Assembly: GCA_030065935.1 (NCBI GenBank)
Contig: JASJCP010000002.1
Location: 1 to 64,000, forward strand
Length of the DNA: 64,000 nucleotides
Direction: 5' to 3'
DNA from: Xenococcaceae cyanobacterium MO_167.B27
Lineage (GTDB): Bacteria > Cyanobacteriota > Cyanobacteriia > Cyanobacteriales > Xenococcaceae
In this document: one piece after another, positions 9,517-19,400 of the stretch
Layout of the letters: every line of letters begins with the position of its first letter
How positions within the stretch are numbered: the stretch's first letter is position 1
Notes under the pieces: model-generated
Database searches by the model: none
The model's input: the letters and a program-made list of their open reading frames with translations, nothing else
What the model was told of the DNA's origin: nothing
Program-made: the position numbers and the translations under genes

Positions 9517-10746
9517 TTAAGAAGAAGTTTCTGTATTAACTTCTTCTTTAACCATATCTAATAACCCTTGTGGTTCAAAAGGTTTCGTCAAATACTTATT
9601 AGCCCCCACAATTTTAGATCGCATTTTATCTATGATGCCATCTCTTCCCGTCAGCATAATAATGGGTACTTTCTTAAATTTTTGGGAACGCCTCAACATA
9701 CTACATAAATCATACCCATTGATTTCAGGCATATTAATATCCATTAAAATTAGCTCAGGTTGTTGACGAGATAAAGTCCTTAAAGCCGTAGTAGCATCAG
9801 TTATATTGATTACCTCATAACCACTAGCCCGTAAAATCATGGTGACTTGTTTTTGTACAGTTTTACTGTCATCAATGCAAGCAATTATAGGAGACGCTTG
9901 TGAGCCATCATTTTTAATTGGTAAAGCAGGTTCTACTGATTCATTATCAGACTTAGCTAGGTTAGTCTTGACAGGACGACTAGTTACTTGCGGTGGACTA
10001 GATGAGATTTTTGTTTCATCAAAAGGTAAAACTTCAATCAGATTTTCTTGAATAAAAAATTGGAGATACTTTGCTAAGTCTAAAGCAGATATAGCCAATA
10101 AATCAGCCAACTCATATAAACTAACTTTTTTAAATAACGGATTAACCCAATCCGACATTTTTTGGTTACTAATAATCTCAGTAAATTGGGGATTATTCTT
10201 AATTAAATCTTTCCAATACTTATAAAAAGTAAAAGCTTTATCTTGCGGTAGATAAAGACTGCTCAATGGGGATTTAAGATAACTCTTAACTTTCTGCCAA
10301 GATTCTATCTGTTTTTGATCGATCAGACTTTGCCAAGAAAAAGAAGTTATCACCTTTCCAGGTAATTTACTATCTGATAAACGAATTTGGGTTTTACCAA
10401 GACTTAAAACTTGTGTTAAAGCTTCCTGACTAAGTTTCAGTAAAATTTGTTGTGCATCAGCAATAGATATTTTATTGTCCACAAAGCACTGATATATTTG
10501 TCTATAGTCAGAAATTTCATTTTCGATGTTTGATAAAGGAAATTTAACAGACAACTGCTGCCATAAATAATTTAATCTCGATCTCTGCTCTACATTGCTA
10601 GTAGCATATTGCAATTTTCCTTCGTGTAAATATACTTGCCATCCCGCAGAAATATTTTGTAACTCTAAAATAATACAACAACCAGACCAACTTTCTTGTG
10701 ATTTAGCCTCTAGCAATTCTTTGGGGCTAGTAATACTATCATTCAT
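9517..10746 (-). CDS. PatA-like response regulator (PilG/PixG-like)
   Basis: 409 residues. The N-terminal ~230 residues have the pattern of the PATAN domain of cyanobacterial PatA family proteins. A low-complexity linker follows (about 235-275). The C-terminal receiver has 'CIDDSKTVQ', phospho-Asp in 'ELILMDINMP' and Lys in 'TKPFEP'. It is the first gene of the taxis operon; the spacer upstream (10747-11091) separates it from the divergent NRPS operon and should contain its promoter. PatA-like proteins act as outputs of Pil/Pix pathways that control pilus motors. Confidence 0.88.
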   Translation of the reverse strand: MNDSITSPKELLEAKSQESWSGCCIILELQNISAGWQVYLHEGKLQYATSNVEQRSRLNYLWQQLSVKFPLSNIENEISDYRQIYQCFVDNKISIADAQQILLKLSQEALTQVLSLGKTQIRLSDSKLPGKVITSFSWQSLIDQKQIESWQKVKSYLKSPLSSLYLPQDKAFTFYKYWKDLIKNNPQFTEIISNQKMSDWVNPLFKKVSLYELADLLAISALDLAKYLQFFIQENLIEVLPFDETKISSSPPQVTSRPVKTNLAKSDNESVEPALPIKNDGSQASPIIACIDDSKTVQKQVTMILRASGYEVINITDATTALRTLSRQQPELILMDINMPEINGYDLCSMLRRSQKFKKVPIIMLTGRDGIIDKMRSKIVGANKYLTKPFEPQGLLDMVKEEVNTETSS

Positions 10747-11091
10747 CGGATTAAAAATAATAGTTTATAATATGCTTCAGTACTTATAATTCCCAAATAG
10801 TGTAATAGATTCAACAACATTCCTAAATTACCTCATCACCTACTAACTAGGCTCTCGGGGGAATCATTATTCCCAGATACCCACTAATACCAATTCTCCA
10901 TGAATAATTGGTATTAGTTTAACTATTTAAGTGACATTTCATCTAAGTCAGAATTAAGATTGGGAATAATATTGATTAATTTGAGATAGCAGTAGTCAAA
11001 AATAGTCTTTTGCTAAATATCTCCCTCTAAAAAAGGCATCTTACATTATTTTCTAGAGCTTTAAACTTGAGTTATTGACCAATTTATTATT
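10747..11091. promoter_or_regulatory. Divergent intergenic region with a perfect palindrome
   Basis: This is the 345-base spacer between the taxis operon (minus) and the NRPS operon (plus). It must hold both promoters, though I cannot place them with confidence. A perfect 12-bp inverted repeat with a 10-base loop lies at 10884-10917. Confidence 0.5.
10884..10917. repeat. Perfect 12-bp inverted repeat (ATACCAATT family)
   Basis: CTAATACCAATT and AATTGGTATTAG flank a 10-base loop. The word ATACCAAT recurs at 8431, 50872, 59424 and (inverted) 59597 in other spacers, which suggests a dispersed repeat family rather than a local operator. Confidence 0.65.
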
Positions 11092-13005
11092 ATGAATCCT
11101 GAATCTAATTTGACCAATCAAGTAGTTATTGAAAGTATTAAAGGTGTTATTACTGATAATAATCATAAATATCCTAACAGCACAGCAATTTTAGCACCAG
11201 GAAGACAAATTCTTACTTATAAAAACTTAAGTAAATTTACACAAAAAATTGCTTTTCAATTAAGAAGTTTAGGTATTAACCGTAATGAGCGCGTTGCTGT
11301 TGCACTTCCTAATGGTGCAGAGATGGCGGTGAGTTTTTTAGCTATTTCTAGTTGTGCCACTTGTGCGCCGTTGAATCCAAATTATCGTGAGGCGGAATAC
11401 GATTTTTATTTGACTGATTTAAACGCCAAGGCTTTGATAGTGCAGTCAGGAGTGGCACAAGCAGCAAAAAAAGTAGCCATTAGTAAAAATATTCCCGTAA
11501 TTGAGCTAAAACCCGATATTTCAGCTTCAGCAGGAATCTTTAGTTTAGGAGATATTGCTACAGATTCGGATCTAGAGATCGATTGGGCGCAAAGTGATGA
11601 TATTGCCTTGGTTTTACATACTTCTGGTACTACTTCTCGCCCCAAGATTGTACCGTTAACGCAAAAAAATTTATTGACTTCTGCCAATAATATTCGTACT
11701 ACACTAAACTTACAATATAGCGATCGCTGTTTAAATGTAATGCCATTGTTTCATATTCATGGTTTGATGGGGGTACTTCTCTCTTCTATGACAGCAGGAG
11801 CTAGTGTAGTTTGCACGCCAGGATTTTATGCACCGCAGTTTTATAACTGGATTAAGGAATGTCAGCCCACCTGGTATTCCGCTGTACCCACTATGCATCA
11901 GGGTATTTTAGCCAGAGCGGAAGCAAATCGCCATATTATTGCTAATAATCCTTTACGTTTGATTCGCTCTTCTTCCGCACCTTTGCCACCCCAAATAATT
12001 AAAGAATTAGAAACCACTTTTAATGCACCTGTGATTGAAGCCTATGGGATGACGGAAGCTTCGCACCAAATGGCAAGCAATCCTTTACCACCCCAGACTC
12101 GTAAACCAGGTTCAGTAGGAATTGCAGCAGGGTTAGAGTTGGCGATTATGGATGAGGGGGGTAATATTTTGCCGAAGGAAACTGTGGGAGAAGTAGTAAT
12201 CAAAGGTGCAAATGTCACCCTAGGTTACGAAAATAATCCAGAAGCCAATGCTAAGTCTTTTACTAAGGGTTGGTTTCGCACTGGCGATTTGGGCAGCTTA
12301 GACACAGAGGGTTATCTTTATCTCAAGGGTAGGATTAAAGAAATTATCAATCGTGGAGGGGAAAAGATATCTCCGAGAGAAGTCGATGAAGTACTCTTAG
12401 ATCATCCTGCGGTGGAGCAAGTTGTTACTTTTGCTGCACCTCACACCTTATTAGGAGAAGATGTCGCAGCAGCTATTGTATTAAAAGCCAATCAATCCGC
12501 TACAGAATTAGAGCTTAAAGAATTTACAGCTACCAAATTAGCAGATTACAAAGTACCCAGAGTTATTTTATTTTTAGAGGAAATTCCCAAAGGTGCAACA
12601 GGCAAAAGACAACGCATTGGTTTAGCCAATAAATTAGGTTTAACCGCCACTAATCCCGATGTAGCTAGAGCAGAATATGTTGCGGGTCGTACTGGTATTG
12701 AAGCAGATTTAGCTAGCATTTGGGCAGCAGTTTTAGACATTGAGCGAATTGGAATTCACGATAATTTTTTCCAACTAGGAGGAGATTCGATTTTAGCTGC
12801 TCAAATTGTCAACCGCGTTAGAGAAAATATGGGAGTTGAATTATCTTTTTTGATTTTCTTTCAACAACCTACTTTAGCAAGTATGGCAATCAAAATTACT
12901 GAAGCGCAAGCGCAAAATTTAGAATCTGATTCTGTTGAAAAAATGTTAGCAGAATTAGAAACTTTAAGTGATGCAGAAGCAGAAATTTTAAGTGAGAAGA
13001 TTTAA
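11092..13005 (+). CDS. Acyl-adenylating enzyme with C-terminal carrier domain
   Basis: 637 residues. An ANL-superfamily adenylation domain (about residues 10-515) has the phosphate-binding core 'HTSGTTSRPK', 'GMTEA', 'TGDLG' and the A10 lysine region 'PKGATGKRQ'. It is followed by a peptidyl/acyl carrier domain with 'LGGDSILAA', whose Ser566 would carry phosphopantetheine. The body resembles acyl-CoA or oxalate-CoA ligase-type enzymes more than amino-acid NRPS domains, because A-domain core motifs such as 'YGPTE' are replaced by 'YGMTEA'. I infer that it activates a carboxylic acid and loads it on its own carrier, as the starter unit for the NRPS encoded downstream. The substrate is unknown. 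Confidence 0.85.
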   Translation: MNPESNLTNQVVIESIKGVITDNNHKYPNSTAILAPGRQILTYKNLSKFTQKIAFQLRSLGINRNERVAVALPNGAEMAVSFLAISSCATCAPLNPNYREAEYDFYLTDLNAKALIVQSGVAQAAKKVAISKNIPVIELKPDISASAGIFSLGDIATDSDLEIDWAQSDDIALVLHTSGTTSRPKIVPLTQKNLLTSANNIRTTLNLQYSDRCLNVMPLFHIHGLMGVLLSSMTAGASVVCTPGFYAPQFYNWIKECQPTWYSAVPTMHQGILARAEANRHIIANNPLRLIRSSSAPLPPQIIKELETTFNAPVIEAYGMTEASHQMASNPLPPQTRKPGSVGIAAGLELAIMDEGGNILPKETVGEVVIKGANVTLGYENNPEANAKSFTKGWFRTGDLGSLDTEGYLYLKGRIKEIINRGGEKISPREVDEVLLDHPAVEQVVTFAAPHTLLGEDVAAAIVLKANQSATELELKEFTATKLADYKVPRVILFLEEIPKGATGKRQRIGLANKLGLTATNPDVARAEYVAGRTGIEADLASIWAAVLDIERIGIHDNFFQLGGDSILAAQIVNRVRENMGVELSFLIFFQQPTLASMAIKITEAQAQNLESDSVEKMLAELETLSDAEAEILSEKI

Positions 13006-13089
13006 GCTATATTAGCTTTTTTTTAGATAATAGAGCTTAAATATTAATTTTTGCTCAAAGTCTATCAATTTTAGGTAATCAAATAAACA

Positions 13090-13356
13090 ATGAATTTAAA
13101 ACAGGAATTAGCTAACAGAGAGATTATTCCTTTTATTGGAGTATATGATGTTTTTTTTGCTGCGATCGCAGGTAAATATTACGACGGAATTTTTATTAGT
13201 AGTTTTAGCTTTGCTGCTAGTTACTATGGTTTACCCGATATTGGTTTTATTGCTTGGTCTGATATTGTAGCCTTTGTGCAAAGAGTCAAAACTATTCTAC
13301 CGAATCATTTAATTTTAGTAGATATTGATGATGGCTATAAAGTTTTTAATTGGTAG
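13090..13356 (+). pseudogene. Truncated isocitrate lyase/PEP mutase family gene
   Basis: The 88 residues match the start of ICL/PEP-mutase family enzymes: 'PFIGVYDVFFAAIA', 'GIFISSFSFAASYYGLPD' and the metal-site-like 'LVDIDDGY'. The family is normally about 250-300 residues, and the reading frame here ends right after the DxDxGY motif with 'KVFNW'. No continuation is visible in other frames before the NRPS start 84 bases later. It is most likely a remnant of an enzyme that once supplied or modified a building block for this pathway. A functional short protein cannot be excluded, because the part that remains is undamaged. Confidence 0.7.
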
Positions 13357-13440
13357 TACTAATATTTTTCCTCAAGTATTACTTATTTTAAATCTTAAAT
13401 CCATTACAAAGTTTTCGAGCAGCGATAAATAATCAATAAA

Positions 13441-16400
13441 ATGACAAATATCTACGATAGAATTGCTAAACTACCTCCAGCTAAACGTAAACTTTTAGAA
13501 CAAAAACTCAAACAAAGAAATATTAGTAATTCTCAGCGCGAGATCATTCCTGACAGAGATAGACAGAGTAAAATCCCCTTATCTTCTGCTCAAATGCGAA
13601 TGTGGTTATTAGATAAGTTTGATCCAGGAAATCCAGCTTATAATCGTCCGACTAACTTAAGTTTAATCGGCAAGTTAGAGCTTCAAGTCTTACAGCAAAG
13701 TATTAATGAAATTATACGTCGTCATGAAATTTTAAGAACCAGTTTTCCTGCTGACAACAATGGTATCCCAAAACAAAAAATACATAATAATCTAACTTTA
13801 GACTTACCTGTAATCAATCTTTCCAATTTATCTGATGCAGAACAAGAAAACAAAGTTACAGAATTAGCTATCAAAGCAGCAAAATATACTTTTGATTTAA
13901 GCAAATTACCTTTAATTCAAGCTAGTATCTTAAAATTAAAATCAAACGAACATATACTGTTACTTAATTTTCATCATATTATTTTTGATGGTTGGTCAGC
14001 AGAAGTATTTTTAACAGAATTAAACTCTTTATACGCTGCTTTTATTCCAGGTAAATTATCGCCTCTACCAGAGTTATCAATTCAATATGCTGACTTTGCT
14101 ATTTGGCAACAAAAACAATTAAAAGATGGTGTATTTGATTCTCAATTAGCCTATTGGCAACAACAACTACAAGGAGAATTACCCGTCTTAGATTTACCCA
14201 CAGATCGACCTAGAGGAGGAACACAAACCTTTAATGGCGGTCGAGTTTGTCTTAATTTATCTCCAGAAATAACTAAATCTTTAAAAGCTTTAAGCCTAAG
14301 AGACAATACTACTTTATATATGACCTTACTCGCTGCTTTTAAGGTCTTACTATATCGCTATACTAACCAACAAGATATTATCATAGGCTCTCCCATTGCA
14401 GGACGCGATCGCGCTAAAACAGAATTTTTAATCGGTATTTTTATTAATACTTTAGCTATTAGAACTAAAATTAATCCCGATCTTACGTTTAAGCAATTTT
14501 TAGCACAAATATGTCAGATTACTTTAGATGCACAAAGTAATAAAGATATTCCATTTGATAAATTAATTGAAACTCTTAATATTCAACGTAATATCAATAT
14601 TAATTCAGTATTTCAGGTATTGTTTCAACTGAGAAATATGCCTAAAGCAGCGTTGAGCATCCCAGATTTAGAAATTAAAAATTTTTACTGTAATTTAGAT
14701 TCTGTAATGCTAGACTTGGCATTAGAGATTGAAGAAAATAACAATAAATTATTATGTATTATTAAATATAATAGTGATTTGTTTAACTCAATTACTATCG
14801 AGCGTATGGCTGGACATTTCCAGACTATATTAGAAGGAATTGTTACTCAGCCAGACAGTAAAATTCAGCATTTACCATTACTGACTCAAGCAGAAAAACA
14901 GCAAATACTAATCGATTGGAATAACAGTAAAGCTGATTACCCTCAAGATAAGTGTATCCACCAATTATTTGAAGCACAAGTAGCAAAAACTCCAGATGCT
15001 ATAGCTGTTGTTTATAAGGATAAAAAATTAACCTACAGAGAGTTAAATAATCGTGCTAATCAATTCGCTCATTACCTACAATCTTTAGGAGTAAAACCAG
15101 AAACTTTAGTAGGTATCTGTATCGAACGTTCGTTAGAAATGGTTATTAGTTTATTAGGAATTCTCAAAGCTGGTGGTGCGTATCTCCCTTTAGACCCTAA
15201 TTATCCCCAAGAACGTTTAGATTATATTTTAAAAGATTCTCAAATAGAAATATTAATTACAAAATTTCATTTACATAACAGTTCATTCCAGTGCCAATCG
15301 GTTATTTGTTTAGATACAGATTGGCATCAAATAGCAACTTATAGTCAAGAAAATGTAGTAAGTGAAGTAAAAACCAATAATTTAGTTTATGTAATTTACA
15401 CTTCTGGTTCGACAGGAAAGCCTAAAGGAGTAGCCATAGAACATCAATCATTAGTTAATTTTGTTCAAGCTGCGATCGCACAATATCAGATTACTCACAG
15501 TGATACTATCTTACAATTTGCTTCCATTGGTTTTGATACAGCGATCGAAGAAATTTACACTTGTCTAACTGTTGGTGCTACTTTAGTCTTAAGAACAGAA
15601 GAGATGCTAAGTTCTAGTGCTAAGTTTTTAAAACAGTGTCAAACTTGGAATATTACTGTTTTAGATTTACCCACCGCTTATTGGCATCAACTTACCAACG
15701 ATTTAACTACAAATAAACTATCATTACCTCCATCTCTGCGTTTAGTCATTATTGGGGGAGAAAAAGCCTTAGCTTATAAAGTAGCGTTATGGCAACAATA
15801 TGTAGGAGACTATCCTGAATTAATTAACACCTATGGTCCCACAGAAAGTACAGTAGTCACAACAGCTTATAAAATTACTACTAATACTGCTACGGATATT
15901 GATATTCCAATTGGTAAACCTTTAGCTAATTTAGAGTGTTACATTCTCGATCGCAATTTGCAACTATTACCTATGGGTATTCCTGGGGAACTTTATATTA
16001 CTGGAAAGGGATTATCTAGAGGTTATCTCAATCCTCCAGAATTAACTAGAGAAAAATTTATCAACAATCCATTTAACACCTCCTCTATATTATATAAAAC
16101 AGGGGATAAAGCTTTATATTTAGCTGATGGCAATATTCAGTTTTTAGGCAGAGTTGATAATCAAGTAAAAATTAGAGGTTTTAGAGTTGAATTAGGAGAA
16201 ATTGAAGCAATTTTACTAACTTATTCTCTTATTAAAGAGACAGTTGTTATCAGTACCGAAGTCAACCCAGGTGATTTACGTTTAGTCGCCTATTATGTCC
16301 CTAATCAAGCTCATAAAGTAGAAATTGAAGAGATTAGAAATTATTTAAGCTCCAGACTTCCAGAATATGCTATCCCTTCTGTTTTTATTTCTTTAGATAC

Positions 16401-19400
16401 TCTTCCTTTAACTACTAATGGAAAAATAGATCGGCGTAATCTACCTAATCCAGATTTCACAGTAAGACAAACTGATAAAAATTACATTGCTCCTAGTACA
16501 GAAATAGAAACTCAGTTAGCTAAAATTTGGACTAATGTTTTAAAGTTAGACAGAATAAGCATAGAAGATAATTTCTTTAATAATCTAGGGGGGCATTCTC
16601 TCTTAGCTGTACAATTAGTATCTCGGATTTCTCAAAAGTTAAAAATAGAGCTATCTCTCAACAAGATCTTTGAATTTCCCACAATAAGAGAATTAAGCCA
16701 AGAAATAGCCAGATTAGAGAAAACTAATTCTGAAGGGATTATACCCAGAGCTAGAGAAGATAACTTACCTCTTTCTTTTGCCCAAAGTAGGCTCTGGTTT
16801 TTAGAACAATTAGAACCAGGTAAGAGTACTTATAATATACCTTTTGCTTTTAGGATCTTAGGTGCTTTAAATATTACTGCTCTAAACGCCAGTCTGAATC
16901 AGATTCTACAACGTCATGAAGTATTACGTACCAGTTTAATTGCAGTAGAAGGAGAAACCCAACAGGTAATTACACCTCATATAAAAATAGATATTCCTGT
17001 CATTGATTTAAGCAACTATGGAGAAGCCAAGGCGGAAACTCAAGCACAACAAATTGTTCAAGAAGTAGCCAGAGAAACTTTTGATATAACCTTTACACCT
17101 TTACTCAAAGTTAAATTAATTCGTCTTAATAAGCATCAGCACTGGTTAGTGATTAATATCCATCATATTGCCTTCGATGGTTGGTCAAAAGATATTTTTT
17201 ATCGTGAGTTATCTGCACTTTATTCAGCCTATTGTAATTCTGACACTCCACCCCTTAGACCCTTACCCATTCAATACGCAGATTTTGCTTATTGGCAAAG
17301 ACAATACTTACAACAGGATAATATTAAATATCAATTTACTTATTGGCGCAACAAACTAGCTGGAGATTTACCCCGATTACAACTACCTACAGATTATCCT
17401 CGCCCTAAAGTTATTAGTTACAAAGGTGCAAGAGAAATCTTTGAAATAGATGCAGAACTAGCCACACAACTAAAACAACTTAGTCAACAGCAAGAAAGCA
17501 CTTTATTTATGACGCTGCTGACAGCATTTAAAGTACTATTGCATCGCTATACCAATCAAACAGATATTATAGTTGGCTCACCCATTGCAGGAAGAAATCA
17601 ACCAGAAATAGCAGATTTAATTGGCTTTTTTGTGAATACTTTAGTTTTACGTAGCCAAGTAAACCCAGAAGAGAATTTTACTACCTTACTCAATCAAGTT
17701 AAACAAACTGCTTTACAAGCCTATGAACATCAAGACATACCTTTTGAGAAATTAGTTGAAGAATTAAAACCTCAAAGAGATTCCCGTTATACTCCTCTGT
17801 TTCATGTTGCTTTCATGCTGCAAAATGCCTCTGAAACGCTAACACTATCTGACTTAGAAGTTACGCCCTTAAACCTAAAACAAGAAACAGCAAAATTTGA
17901 TTTAGCTCTATATTTAGAAGAAACTACCATAGGAATCAAAGGACGGATTTCTTACAGTACGGATTTATTTAAAGCTACAACAATTCAACGGATGGTCAGC
18001 CATTTCCAGATTTTACTACAAGGAATTGTGACTCAACCAACTCAAGCAATTTATCAGTTACCGCTACTAACTGAAGCAGAACAGCAGCAAATATTAGTAA
18101 ATTGGAATCAAACTCAGACTAACTATCCTCAAAAGTCTATTAATAAGTTATTTGAGATACAAGTCACTAAAAATCCTGATTCAATTGCTCTAGTTTACAA
18201 TGAACAGAAACTTACTTACCAACAATTAAACAGTAAAGCAAATCAGTTAGGGAGATACTTGCAAAGCGTTGGCATACAATCAGGGGATACAGTAGGGATT
18301 TGTTTAGAACGCTCTTGTGACAGCATAATTAGTTTACTAGCTATTCTCAAAACGGGCGGTGTCTATTTACCTTTAGATACTACTTATCCTCAAGAACGCC
18401 TCAATTTTATGCTTTCAGAGCCAGAAGTAAAAGTCTTGTTAACTAATACTTCTTTATCCCACAGATTTGACAATCAATTTCATAATCGAATTTGCATAGA
18501 TAGAGATTGGGATAAGATTGCTCAACAACCAGATAATAATCTTGATAAAGAGGTAAAACCAGATGATTTAGCTTACATCATGTATACTTCTGGTTCTACA
18601 GGAAAGCCTAAAGGAGTATGTATAAAGCATCGAGGCGTAGTCAGGTTAGTGAAAAATACTAACTATGCTCAATTTGATTCTCAACAGGTATTTTTACAGC
18701 TAGCACCTATATCTTTTGATGCTGCAACTTTAGAAATTTGGGGCAGTTTACTTAACGGTGCAAAACTTATTTTATATCCAGAGCGCACTCCTACTTTAGA
18801 AAAATTAGCTCAAATTATTCAGCAGCATCAAGTTACTTTCTTGTGGTTAACCGCAGCTTTATTTCATTTAGTAGTAGATGAACATATCACCGCTTTACAG
18901 CCAATCAAGCAGTTATTAGCAGGAGGAGATGTTTTATCTGTACCTCATGTCCAGAAAGTACTAGAAAACCTCGATAATTGTCAACTAATTAATGGTTATG
19001 GTCCTACAGAAAATACTACTTTTACTTGCTGTTATCCCATCCATCAATTAGATGAAAATTGTACTTCAATTCCTATCGGTAAACCGATTGCTAATACTCA
19101 AGTTTATATTTTAGATTCCTATTTGCAACCAGTCCCTATTGGTATTCCAGGGGAATTATATATTGCTGGAGATGGATTAGCACAGAGTTATTTTAATCGT
19201 CCTCGATTCAATCAAGAACGATTTATTAATAATCCTTATGGTCCAGGAAAATTATATAAAACGGGTGATTTAGTACGCTATCTAGATAATGGCAATCTTG
19301 AATTTATAGGCAGAATTGATAATCAAGTTAAAATTCGAGGCTTTCGTCTTGAATTAGGGGAAATAGAAGCAATGTTAGTCAAACATCCCCAAATTAAAGA

